From positions 23,670,672 through 23,734,671 of the forward strand of contig OY986972.1 in the NCBI GenBank assembly GCA_963920575.1: a DNA stretch of 64,000 nt, in the 5' to 3' direction. A model generated the notes under the pieces. It was not told the origin of the DNA, made no database searches, and worked only from the letters and a program-made list of their open reading frames with translations. Each line of letters begins with the position of its first letter. The first letter of the stretch is position 1. This stretch comes from Narthecium ossifragum. Its lineage: Eukaryota > Streptophyta > Magnoliopsida > Dioscoreales > Nartheciaceae. The translations under genes and the position numbers were made by a program. This document shows, piece after piece, positions 20,640 to 32,266 of this stretch.

Positions 20640-23458
20640 CTGAGCTATGGCATTTGCAGCTTGGGCATCCACAACCTGCAGCAGTTGATGTTTTAAAGTC
20701 TAATGGTCTAATAAAAGTAGTTGACAAAAATAATCACTCTATTTGTGAGAGCTGCCAGATCGGCAAATTTAGTCGTTTACCATTTCTTCCTTCTTCACAT
20801 CAACAGTATGGTTTACTTGAAAAATTCCATTGTGACCTTTGGGGCCTTGCTCCAACACAGTCGCTAGATAAATTTTTATACTATGCTGTCTTGATTGATG
20901 ATTATAGCCGGTTTATTTGGTTTATTCCATTGAAACATAAATTTTATTTTTATGCTTCATTTTGTGCTTTTGTGAAATATGTTTCTCGTCAATTTTCGAG
21001 GCAGATCAAGGTATTTCAGTCTAATGGTGGGGGTGAATTTACTAGTGCTTCTTTTAGCATGTTTCTTAAGGATCAAGGTATTATCCATCAGATGTCTTGT
21101 CCCTACACACCGGAGCAAAATGGTCTTGCCAAGAGACGCCATCGACATATCCGAGAACTCGGTCCCACAATGTTATCTCATAGTGGTATGCCTAAACAGT
21201 TTTGGGTGGAAGCATTTTCAACTGCCGTATTCTTAATCAATCGGACCCCCTCTCGCACTCTTGGTAACGAATCTCCTTTCTCTAAATTGTATGGTCGGCA
21301 CCCTGATTACCACTCTTTACGTGTGTTTGGATCAAAATGTTTTCCATATCTCTGGACTAATAAAAATAACAAATTTGATCCCAAGTCATTGCCATGTGTT
21401 TTTATGGGTTACAGTAGCAGACACAAAGGCTATTAATGCTTTTACCCACCTATGAGAAGGATGTACGTGTCGCGCCATGTTGTGTTTGATGAACAACAGT
21501 TTCCCTACAAGAACCCGGCGCAGCTTCATGCAGAACCTCCACCCTCAACTTCCATCTCTACTTTTGCCGAATGGCTGGACTCTCCACCTACTTGCATTAA
21601 TGCAGCGCCTCACCCTTTGCATGATGCTCCCACTACAACACCTCACTTTCCCTCTACTCTTAACTTTACTTCTTCTTCACAGGTTCCATCTCCTTCCTCC
21701 TCCACTACGCCTATTGATGATGAAACTGCGTCCCCATCGCCCACTCATCCCACCTCTTCGGATGCTGCTTCTAGTTCTTCGGCTCCTCCCGTTAATGCCG
21801 CTGTTCCTCTTGTGTTGGCAACCTCTCCGTCCCATCGCATGCTCACAAGACTACAAGCATGCATTCGAAAACCTAACCCAAAATATGCCAACCTACATAC
21901 TACTACTTCTTTGCCACATGAACCTAAAAACATTCACTCCGCCTTGCGCCATGATGGATGGACTTGTGCCATGCATGAATAACTCGCTGCCTTGGCGAAA
22001 AACAATACGTGGAGTTTGGTTCCTCGCACACCGGACATGCACGTCATCGGAAGCAAATGGGTTTTCAAACGCAAGCTAGATGCTCATGGTGAACTTGACC
22101 GTCTTAAAGCGCGGCTCGTTGCCATCGGCTACCAGTAGCTTGACGGCGGCGATTTCCTTGAAATATTTTCCCCTGTCATTAAGTTTGGAACTATAAGAAC
22201 TGTCTTATCCATTGCTCTTGTTCACAGGTGGGACATTCGGCAGTTAGACGTCAAAAATGCGTTTCTACATGGCTTTCTCCAGGAGTCTGTTTTCATGGAG
22301 CAACCGCCGGGGTTCATTGATTCTTCCCACCCACATCATGTTTGCAAATTACATCGTGCTCTATATGGCATAAAACAAGCTCCAAGAGCTTGGTTTGATC
22401 GTTTTAGTTCATTCTTACTTGAATTTGATTTCACCTGTTGTATCTCTGACCCTTCATTGTTTACCTTCCACTCCATGGATGCAACTATATTTCTCTTATT
22501 ATATGTGGATGACATTATTCTTACCGGCTCCAAGGCTTCGGTTATGGATGCTTTTATTAAAGATTTACATCAGGAATTCGACATTAAGGACTTAGGTTCC
22601 TTGCACTATTTTCTCGGTATCCATGTCACACATAATTCTAATGGATTGTTGTTATCACAGACTCAATATGCCTTGGATATTCTGCATTGAGCTTCAATGA
22701 CAGACTGCAAGCCTGTTGTCACACCCATGACATCCAAAACCAAGCATGTCACCACTTCTCCTCCATTCTCAGATCCAAAGCTCTATCGAAGTCTCGTTGG
22801 CGCCCTCCAATACCTCACCCTCACACGTCATGACTTGGCATTTAGTGTGAATTTTGTCGCTCAATATATGCACAATCCATCCCAAGAACATTTTCAGATG
22901 GTTAAGCGTATTCTTCGATATGTCAAAGGCACTGCTTCTTTCGGCTTCCAACTATTTGCAAACTCCTCCCTTGACCTCTATGCTTTTGCCGACGCTGATT
23001 GGGCTGGTTGTCCGGACACACGTCGCTCCACCACCGGGTTTTGTACCTTCCTTGGGCGTAATTGTCTTTCCTGGAGTGCGAAAAAGCAGCATACAGTCTC
23101 CCGCTCCAGCACAGAAGCCGAATACCGAAGTCTTGCTCACACTACAGCCGAAATCACTTGGTTGGCTGCTCTCCTTCGTGACCTTGGGGTCCCTCTGGAA
23201 AAGACCCCTCTGCTTCTATGTGACAACATTAGTGCTCTTCATCTTACATGCAATCCTGTGCTTCACTCTCGCAGCAAACACATCGACATCGACTACCATT
23301 TTGTGCGGGAGCGAGTTGCTTTGGGTCTCATTCAAACCCGACATGTTCTAACATCTCTTCAGTTAGCCGATATGTTTACCAAGCCGCTCTCTCAGGCTCA
23401 TTTGACCAACTTTGCAACCAAACTGAACCTCCGATGCCGGCTCAGTTTGCGGGGGTAA
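20640..23458 (+). pseudogene. Copia integrase, reverse transcriptase and RNase H, several stops
   Basis: One frame runs through from about 20642. It has the pre-integrase zinc finger (H-x-H followed by CESCQIG), integrase core from about 20820, reverse transcriptase with YVDDI at about 22505, and RNase H ending with ADMFTKPL at about 23370. In-frame stops occur at 21434 (TAA), 21980 (TAA), about 22136 (TAG) and 22688 (TGA). In integrase the position normally held by the second catalytic Asp reads Asn (QSNGGGEF, about 21020), and the Glu before the RRHRH motif reads Lys (about 21130). The copy is therefore non-autonomous. Confidence 0.88.
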
Positions 23459-23764
23459 TAACAATGACCCTATAATCAAGCAAGAGATCAGTCCCAAAGA
23501 TGTTATCTCTGCTCATAACACCTGCAAAGAACAGCCAAGCACCCACATTAGGAGAGCAGAATCAATGTAATCAATCTCCTAGGCAATCATCCTCTCCATA
23601 AGGCAATCTTGTCATATTTAGTATCCATTCATAATAGGATAGATTGCAGAAATTTATCTTTTCCTAATGTAAAGATACATTGTATCTATTTAAACGATGG
23701 CAATCCATGACCTAGTCAAGCAAGGAGAAATTTCCACAATCTTGTTCTTCTTTTATTTTCTTTA
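23456..23764 (+). repeat. 3' LTR of the copia element
   Basis: It follows a purine-rich tract ending GCGGGGG (about 23449-23455), consistent with the polypurine tract. It has the same length and end sequences as the 5' LTR. Confidence 0.9.
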
Positions 23765-23848
23765 ATTAGTTGACAAGAGTTGACATCCTATAAAGAAATC
23801 TATTTCCTGTACCGTCCCCTTGCTTCCTTGCCAACTTGCTTCAATCAT
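23765..23848. repeat. Last segment of the tandem duplication, copy 2
   Basis: It aligns with about 2879-2960 of copy 1 (GTTGACATCCTATAAAGAAA, CCAACTTGCTTCAATCATCAT). Homology stops at about 23848, the distal edge of the duplicated block. Confidence 0.75.
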
Positions 23849-25264
23849 CATGTCTGCACTCCAAAGGAAGCTGAAGGTCCAGGAGTCAGGGATCTTAATA
23901 CTTGAGTCAGGGATCTTAATACTTGGCAAATTGCACTTAAGGCTAAAAGAGTTGCTTCATTCCTGGAACCGATTCCCAACATATGGAAAGAACTCGCCAA
24001 GGCCAAATATCAATTGCATGAAGTCCTCCCCTCTCGTCGAGATACAAAAGCCGCCTCAACCCATTGGAGACACATTCGAGTGGCTGCCGATACTCTCAGA
24101 AGACAACTTGTGTGGGTGCCGGGTACAAGGAGCAAACTTAGCGTGATTCATGATGCCTAGTTTTCTGATCTCCCGTTGTCTAGATGGCCCACAATGTTCA
24201 ATACCTATATTGGGCTTGATTCTCTTCAAGTCAGCGATTTGATGATAAATGGTAACTGGAACCTGCAAGCCTTACAAGATTCCTTCCATCCCATTCTCAT
24301 CAGTCAAGTTATGAAGCTAAGATGTGGTGATGAAGATACTTGTCGGTGGCCAATCAACTCTTCAGGCAAGGTTAGCTCTGCATCTGTCTATGTGACTCTT
24401 ACCTAAGACTCCATCCCCCAAATCAAATTCGAAAATGGACACATCTGGACCAATGTTTGGAGAGCACCAGCAGGGCCTAGAGTACGCCATTTTTTATGAC
24501 GTATGGTTCATGGCAAGCTACCTATGCGGGACACCCTGTGGAAACTTCACCTCACATCTGATAGAAGCTGCCCCAGATGTCATGGAGAATAAGAAACAAT
24601 AGAACATGCAGTCGTTGGTTGCCAATTCATCTTTGAGGTCTTCTCCAGGATTGCAGCCAAGGAAAACTTCCAACTACCGCAGTGGAATTCAGATAATTTA
24701 TTCAATCAGCTATTCCACCATGGTTCTAAACAAATCAAATCCTTCCTAAGCTGCGGAATATGGGAAATCTGGAAAGATCGTAACAGCATATTCTTTGGGG
24801 GAAAGGGCGAATCTGTTGAAGCCATCGAATGCAGAATTAGGAGATTGGTTAAGGAGCATCTTGACAAGAAGCTGCAGACTCCTATCTTACTGAATGATCG
24901 TATCACGCCCAAGGCCGCTCTTGTGATCCAAACCGACTTGTCATTTAATCCTTCTACAGGAGACGCAGCTATAGGTATGGTTGGACTGCTACCCAATGGT
25001 AAGGAGGCTTGGGCATGGGCCAAACCTTTAACTACCGATTCAGTGCTCAAAGGAGAAATGGAAGCCATCCTTGAAGCAATGAAGAGAGCAAAAATCATTG
25101 GGTTAAAGAAACTAATCATCGAAACAGACGCCTTAATTGTTGTCCAAATTCAAAATGGCTTAAGAGGATGGCCCCCGGACATAGAGAATATGGCTAAGAA
25201 TATCTGGCTACATACCCTGCTCTTTGATTCTGTCTTATTTTTGCACATTTCTAGAGATTGTAAC
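23849..25264 (+). pseudogene. LINE (L1-type) ORF2 C-terminal fragment: zinc-binding region and RNase H
   Basis: A broken reading frame encodes a zf-RVT-like segment (VWRAPAGPRVRHFL, later CPRCHG and HAVVGC) and then an RNase H domain with its acidic residues in IQTDLSF, LKGEMEAI and IETDAL. Stops interrupt it at about 24160, 24403, 24498 and 24590. The reverse transcriptase is missing to the left and the end is cut at 25265 by an LTR, just after LHISRDCN. It is dead LINE sequence. Confidence 0.8.
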
Positions 25265-26723
25265 TGTGAGGACCTGTCCCTTTATTCCTGTGGCTCGTTG
25301 TTGACCACAAGGGCAATTTAGTAAATTACGCATTGTCGGTTTGTTTCACACCCGCGTGTGCACACACCGGCCTTGTTTTGGTGTATGTGTTTGAATAGAC
25401 TGGTTAGGTGGACCCGGGATCAGAAGATCCCAGCTCGGGCACACTGAAGCCTGGCTGGCGGCTCGTGAGTGACCGATCGCTCCTTGGAGCGATCGCTCGC
25501 TATCGAGTCGGGAGTCGGCGTCTTTCTTCCTTGAGAGGAAGGCCGGCGTGGCCGTCGCTCCCTCTGTCAGAGGGAGAGGAGACTTTCTCTCCTCTCCTCC
25601 CCCTTTTCCCCTTCTATCCCGGCTTTCCCCCTCCCTTTTCCTTCCTCTTCTTCCTCTTCTCCTTCTCTTCTTCTTCCATCTTCCCTCTTCTTCTTCCGCG
25701 GTTCTGCTTCCCCTGTTTTCGACTGAACCTTCTTCTCCACCGTTCTCCCTCCTCCGACCACCGTTTTGGGCGTTCCAAGGCTCGTTCGAACCGTGGCGGC
25801 GTGAGGAAGATCCCAAGTGTGGTTTGAAGCTCTGTTGGTGACCGGTTAGCGAGAAATCAACCGAGGAGTGCGTTTCCGATAGGTTTTCTACCTACGAGAG
25901 TTGTTTAATGGGTTTCTCTTAATCTAGCCGTTAGATCTTATTGTTCTTGTGCTGTTGGATGCATCTCGCCTAGTAGAATTTCTGACACAAGTTTCATAAG
26001 GTTTGATTGAGATTTTAGTAGGATTTAAGCATGTTTAATCTCGGATTTTCCGATTTCTGCTGTTCTTGAAGAACAGCCGGCTTGCAGCGAGTTTTCCGAT
26101 CAGTACGTGTATGTTCTTGGGTTGTGATGAACATAAGAGTTGTAGATCTTTGAATCTACTCTCAAACCCAACTGATTTCATAATTTTCTGATTTTCCTAT
26201 GATTTGTTATAGATTTCTCACTGGTGGGCTGCGTTGCAGCAAGCAATGGTAAGTTAGTTTTGATTAGCGGTTTTGATTAGAGTGTTCCCGTTAATCTAGC
26301 CGTTGGATGTTTATGGATTTTGGATATGTTGATCCCGACATATTGGTCTACTGGAGTCTAAGTTGGATCTCAAATCCGACATCGTTTGGATGTCAGATCG
26401 TCGGGGTCAATTAGCTCTAGGTAGAGCATGTTTTGGTGTTTTAAATATAATATTATATGTTCAGATTATAATATTATATTTTACTGTTCATCAGCGTTTT
26501 CGGGGTTGCTTCCCGTCACAGGAGTCTGCGGTTGATGGTTTGGGTACCGTCGTAATGCCGGGACCCGCTGCGGATGGGCTGGCAGCGGTTGGTAGTACCG
26601 CTGCAGCGATCCGGTCAACTTGATAATCTGATGATTGAGGTCTGTCCACCCTGTGTTAGGGATTGTCGGAGGTGATCCGTCCTTGAACAGTGGTTGTCGG
26701 AGGGACGTACTTTGGTCAGGTAC
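25265..26723 (+). mobile_element. Ty3/gypsy family-A LTR, plus strand, 3' part missing
   Basis: It starts TGTGAGGACCTG at a point inside the LINE and aligns with 4980-6663. It includes the polypyrimidine tract, the CTGTTCTTGAAGAACAG palindrome (26060-26076), the hairpin (26375-26397) and the TATAATATTATA pair (about 26444-26482). It stops at GGTAC (26719-26723), where another LTR begins. The rest was not found in the window. Confidence 0.8.
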
Positions 26724-29700
26724 TGACGCGTCTTGAAATGTGTCGTTAATTAAATCAAAGGCGGACAAAACAAATTACCGAACTAATAGTTAACTACAAC
26801 GTAGTTAGTGGAAGTACGGGTCGAGTCCTCGGAGAATTGGATGGTCGAATTAACAAATATGATCTAATCTCTATGAAAGTTGTAAACAATTGAGTTGATT
26901 TTATAGTTGTTCTAACTAGAGTACTCTAAAAAGCAATTAAGGTGGAAATTTATCAAGAAAGCATTACTAGGGAATTCCAATCCGAATTAAGGTCTAAGTA
27001 TCTTCTCTATGAATCAAGATGAATGACACCTAAATGAGATGGTCAAAATAGGAGATCGACGAGCGTAGGGTTAGTATCCCTTGCCGCTAATGAGACGTCG
27101 GGTTAGGATCATCTCATCGCGTGAATCACAAGGTGAAGATCCATGATCGAGGCTCTAATTCGATCATAACTCAACAATCGCCGAACTAAGGTCATATCAT
27201 TGGCAAAGGATCAAGGCTTTGTATGGATAAGGTCTTGGATTGAGATGGGTTTAATGCCTCAATCTCATCTCTCATCTAAGTCAAGAATAGTGGGTAGGAT
27301 AGCTTTGACTTGGAGTGGTTCTAGCACCTCAAGATCCTATCCCTAGATCAAGGATTCATCCCCTAGAGGTGGCTATGGTTCTAGCATAGCCTCTTCTTTG
27401 AGGATTTAAATCAAACATCTAGTAAGCATCATCTTGTTCTTAAGCAATTACAAGCAAAAAGAGGTATTCAACCATTCAATAATAAAATTCATTAAAGAAA
27501 TATAGAATTACACGAGAATTCATACAAAAACCATCTCACAAGAGTCATTACATCAAGAATCAAAAGAGAAATCTAAGAGAAAGCCCTAAGACATCATGAA
27601 ATTCCCAAGGAGAAGGGATTTAGCTACTCATCTTGGGTAGGAGATCCATGGAGGAGGAGGCTTTACACATTGTTCGTGGATAAAATGTCGATCTCACGGG
27701 GACGAGATTTCTATTTTATTTCCGAGCAAATCATATTTAATTTCATTTCAAGAAATTGTAGACACCATATCCCTGAATTTGCCAAATCGGCAGATCTATC
27801 ATTTACATCCCCGTAGGGAACACCTCCGATTCTAGATCCAGTGATATAAAGCATTTATCTATAACAAAAGAAAATGAAAATGAAAAAGGAAATGAATGAC
27901 GTGAGGCCATGGACCAACACCTCCATTGCCATGCAGGGTATGTTTGTCGCCGGGCTTCGAGTCCGCTGGGCTTGGGAGGTTTTTGTCGTCTAAGTATTGG
28001 GTAACACCGTCCACCAGGATCCGATCGCCGTCGTCGTGGGAGGATGGCGACTGGGCTTGAGGAAGTCGGTTAGGACTAGAGAAGCCTAGGCCGAAACAGA
28101 GGATGCACCGGCTGGAACAGAGTACGTGCGGCTATCGGCTGGGGGCTAAAGCTCTTGTCGCCGCGGGGATGTAGCCGGAGCAGAGGAAGTCAGTGGCTGG
28201 AACTTGGGATTCGTTGCCGTGGAAGAGAAGCTGCTGGAGTTGAGGGCGTCGACTGGAAACAGAGGAGGCAGCAGCTGGAGTTCAATGATGTGCTGGAAGC
28301 TTGAAGACGTCGGCTGGAACAGATGAATGGCCGGAGCTCCTTGGACTAGACCAGAGGATTGTCTGGAAGCAGGGGAGTCGTGGCTGGAACTTGAGGGTGC
28401 CTAGATCTGGGCTTCGCGGTGGTGAGAAGATGGCCGGAGCAGAGAAATCAGCAGCTGGAACTTGAGGACGCCGGCTGGAAACAGAGGAAACAGGGGAACG
28501 TCGCCCTTCGAAGCCGCCGGAGACGAGAGAGAGTATATCTAGGTCCGATCTCCGTGAGCGTCGAGGAAACAGGCTGGAGTACCTTGCTGGAAGTATAGGC
28601 TGAGCGGCGAGAGGAGAGGTGGAGCTTGAGCCACGGGATGATGGAGCTTCTTGCAACGGCAACCCAAAGACGCGAGCGTTTCGATGGGTTCCGGCTGCGT
28701 TGAAGGGATCGGCGTCGTCCGGTGGTGCGCAACGTTGGAGCGTCACCAGGACCTCTTTGTCTTCAAGCCTCCGAGCTCTCTTTCTCCGACGTGAACGTCT
28801 TGGCAGGAAACTTGCCGTCTTCCTCCGGCCTTCCACCAGCCTTCCACGCCGTTCTTCTACCAGTCTTCACGTCCTCGTCCGGGTGTCTTGCGCAGCTTCA
28901 CCGCATTCTTCCACCGGCCTTGTAGCTTTTGGGTTGGATGAAGAATGGCGATGGGTTTCTCTGGTTGGGCAGCGGCGATGGAGACGCCTTTGGGTTTGGA
29001 GCGGAGATCCTCGGGCCGGACGGCGACGGCGAGGGTGGTCCTCGGGCTTGAGCAAGGTGGGCGACGGCGATGGCGACGCCCCTCCTCTCTTCCTTTCTTC
29101 ATTCCCCGTCGGCCTTCTCTCCTCCTTGTTCTTTGACTTGTCTTTCTTTCCGGCCTTTGTTTCTTTCTCTGCTTCTTTGCTATTTCGCCAGCCGATCCTT
29201 CTTTCCTTTATTTGCCAGTCGAGGTTGGGGATGAGGGCATCGTCGGAGAGGATCTCGCTGTGCGTGGTCTCGATGCCGCGAGCTTGGAGTTGTGCACGGC
29301 AGTGAAGGACGATGACGGAGGTCCTCAGGCTTGAGCAAGGTGGGCGACGGTGATGGCGACGGAGCTTCCTGGATGAGGGTGCGCCAGATCTTCTCTTTGC
29401 TTGAGCGTCCGCGGTCGATCACCTTCTCCTCCCCCTTCTTCCTCTCTGTCAGCCTTCTCTCCTCTGCTTTCTTTCTTCAATCTTTCAGCCTTTTCTCTCT
29501 CAATTTGCCGGCCACCATCAGCCAGCCTTCACCCTCCTCCTTTTATAGGCACGAGAGATGATCTCTTAATATGGGATGGAATATCCTGATTAAGAGATAC
29601 TAATTGATGCTAATCCTTTTATATAAGGATAGCTCATATAATCCGCCATATTTAGAGATGCTGATTTTAATTTTTTTATATGGTATGAGAATGCAATCCA

Positions 29701-30596
29701 ACCATAATTGAAGATGCTGATTTCTCATATGGTATGATATATATTTGATTTGGCTGATTTTATATGGGTAGATATTTTGTTTTGAAATTCGAATGTTCAG
29801 ATTTGAATTATCTGAATATTTGTCGAATTATTTGGATATTTGAAATGTCTTATTTAAATTTTAATTTTTATATTTCATATAATATTTTGGAAAATTTACT
29901 GAAATATCCCCGGGCAAGCCGGGTGTAAATTACCAAAGTATCCTTTTTATCGGCCATATATTTTGGACCGAAATGTCCCCGACGCAGATGAAATATCTCT
30001 ATTCCGGATTTTCACAACCCTGAAGGTGTGAAATGACTAAAATGCCCCTTGGGGTTAAATGACAAAATATCCTTTCGGTTTGGTTATTTAAGCGCGACGC
30101 ATGGCGACGCGATCTCTGTGCGTGTCGTGGACACGTGCGCGCATTATGTGGTGCGCGTATATTTTTACTGGGACTTGAGCGAATTTGAAGTCGGGTATTT
30201 GTTTGGGTTTATTTGAATTTTCAGATTTTTCCCTTATTTATTTCAGGGAGTTTTTAGTAATTTCCCATGTGTAGTGGAAAATTACCAAAACGCCCCTATA
30301 TTTACACAGCTTATTTAGGATGCCATCAAAGCTATGTAAGGGCTATTTTGGAGTGTAGTGGGAAATTTAGACATGCATTTTGGTCTAAATTCCCAAAATA
30401 CCCTTGCATGGGTAAAATTACCAAAATACCTTTATTCCTCCAGTTTGTATAGGATGCCGTCAAAACTGGGGATATGTAGGAGATTTCGATGGACTCGACT
30501 GTGTGTGAGCCAATTTGGGTTTGGTGCGTGCGGATTCAGCCCGGGGACTTCTTCAAATGTAGTCGACTTAACCTTAGCTAAAATCGATGTCAACAG
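26724..30596 (-). mobile_element. 3.9-kb LTR of a second Ty3/gypsy type, minus strand
   Basis: The left end is TGACGCGTCTTG and the right end is ATCGATGTCAACA. On the minus strand the LTR starts TGTTGACATCGATTTT and is preceded by a purine tract, so this is a 3' LTR. The first 700 bp resemble the reverse complement of the 3' end of the solo LTR at 60442-61933. The section 27900-29600 is GC-rich with overlapping open frames on both strands, none with a recognisable domain. The section 29880-30440 repeats words about alternating AAATTACCAAAA and CCCC. Confidence 0.65.
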
Positions 30597-30608
30597 ATGC
30601 CCCCTCGA
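30597..30608 (-). other. Polypurine tract of the minus-strand element
   Basis: The minus strand reads CGAGGGGGCATC directly before the LTR start TGTTGACATC. This position and composition are those of a plus-strand priming site. Confidence 0.55.
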
Positions 30609-30821
30609 GGCCTGCGCGTGAAATTCATGTAATTTGAACGGGCAGGGCTCGAAAATTTTTAGTGACTTGTTCACTGGTACTTGTCATAAAAAAACTTGGC
30701 CATATATGCGGCCTTGCCGTGATTTTTTTTTGAAATCGTAAATTTCGTGGAAACTGCGATTCTAATTTCGAGAAGATTGCGATCATGTATATCTTGAGAT
30801 CCCAAATTTCAGCAAATTGCA

Positions 30822-30885
<64 letters not shown>
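30609..30885. repeat. Remnant of element interior ending in a (TA)n run
   Basis: About 200 bp of unassigned sequence is followed by an alternating TA microsatellite of about 60 bp at 30824-30885. No coding motif seen. Confidence 0.6.
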
Positions 30886-30886
<1 letters not shown>

Positions 30887-32115
30887 AGGTCAAGAGGGAA
30901 AAAAGGGAAGGACCCGTGGTCGATCGGAGCATCGATCCTGGGAAGCCAAAAATGAGACAGAGCCTCACGGTCGATTCGATGGTCGACCGTGAGACCAAAA
31001 AGTGGGAAGATCACAAGGGCCGCAGTAGATCGGGAAATCGGCCCTGGGAAGTCAAAAAGGAGACAGAGCCTCACAGTCGATGCGACGGTCTATTCAACGG
31101 TCGACCCGATGGTCGACCGTGAGTTCAAGAGGGAAAAAGGGAAGGACCCGCGGTCGATCGGTGCATCGATCCTAGGAAGCCAAAAATGAGATAGAGCCTC
31201 ACGGTCGATGTGACGGTCAATCCGACGGCCGACCGTGAGGCTAGGAAGAAGCGTATCAACGCTTGACGGTCGATCCGACGGTGGACCGTCAGGCCTAGTG
31301 CACAGTTCCTAAGAACAGTGCCGGAAATCTAATTTCTTGGATTTGATCTATCAAAGCTTGTCGGAAATCGATGAAACTTTGCATGCATGCGTAATAAATG
31401 ATGGGCAAGTTACTAATACGAAGAAGTCACGATTTTGATGGTTAAATCTCAAATCTAGGTCAAAACGGCCGAAAACCAACAAAACGGCGGTAATACGAGA
31501 ATTGTCTGATAAAATACGAAAACCAAGAGGTAGGGATACTCTAAGCAAGCTTTAACACCCATGTATTAAGCTATACAATATTCTACCATGTATTCCTACA
31601 TCAACAACATAATAAACATATCCTAGGGGAACCCAATCATACGATCGGGGTAGAAACACATACTTGATCAAGTAAGGCAGCTCCTCCACGTGTCCTCCAA
31701 GCTCGATCCCCAAGATCCACTCCTCGAAGCTTGCGACTCCAAGCCCTTGCTCAGCCGGTAGGGGAGAGAGAGAGACAACGACAGGGAAGGAGAGAAAGAG
31801 AAAGAAAGAAAGAGAAGTCAGGTATTTATAGAGATCATGATCTGATCTCGGCCGTCCGATTCGATCTTTCCCGATCGAGCTCCGATCTTCTGATCGAATG
31901 CACCCTTAAGGCTCTAATCAATCACATATATCAATCCAAGGCCGTGTGTGCGTTACGCGGGTGTGAATCGGTTACCAGGCATAATTTACCAAATTGCCTC
32001 TGGGGTCACAAAAGCAATACGATCATCCTGATCGCACCCGACGCGAAACCAAAACAACAGAAAAACGGCCCTCGACCCACGCGGTCGAGCCAGGTCAGAG
32101 GAACGGGTCCTCACA
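30886..32115 (-). mobile_element. Family-A LTR fragment, minus strand, with 12-bp hairpin repeats
   Basis: The right end GGGTCCTCACA at 32115 is the family's LTR start in reverse. The left end is lost at the TA run. The stretch 30900-31295 repeats a module of about 110-125 bp, each with short inverted repeats such as CACGGTCGA...TCGACCGTG and a 12-bp step of the type GACGGTCGATCC. It occupies the place of the octamer array at 8004-8307 in the sister LTR. Flanking DNA at 32116-32200 is again family-A LTR in the same orientation, so this copy is nested. Confidence 0.65.
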
Positions 32116-32263
32116 GTGGGGCTATTAATTAAAATAGTAGGGCACATCATCGGCCCATTTATTCTACACATACGCCGAGCTTTCTCGTAAGCGCGGGTAC
32201 CGGGTCTCTTGGCTGGTCTCGGCTCCTTCTTAGCCAAAGCTATGACTAGGTCGTGAAATACCT
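32116..32263 (-). mobile_element. Family-A LTR fragment continuing after the nested LTR
   Basis: GGGCTATTAATTAAAA and GGCACATCATCGGCCC match 34895-34940 in the same orientation. Homology fades after about 32175. Confidence 0.6.
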
Positions 32264-32266
32264 TTA

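Larger units (their letters stand above)
18895..23764 (+). mobile_element. Ty1/copia retrotransposon, complete ends, decayed coding region
   Basis: Two 309-bp LTRs (18895-19203 and 23456-23764) bound an internal region in the order Gag, protease, integrase, reverse transcriptase, RNase H. The 5-bp duplication ATTAG (18890-18894 and 23765-23769) flanks it, and copy 1 of the duplication holds the uninterrupted site (GATTAGTTGGCAAGAG near 2878). LTR ends read TA...TA rather than TG...CA. By eye the LTRs differ at about 13 of 309 positions, pointing to a fairly recent insertion that postdates the segmental duplication. Confidence 0.92.

Noticed and set aside
28282..29589. Overlapping open frames of up to 228 residues in GC-rich DNA
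   Set aside because: Inside the 3.9-kb LTR; no domain, no splice structure, equal openness on both strands.
30817..31122. Open frame containing a Tyr-Ile repeat
   Set aside because: Direct translation of the (TA)n microsatellite and hairpin repeats.
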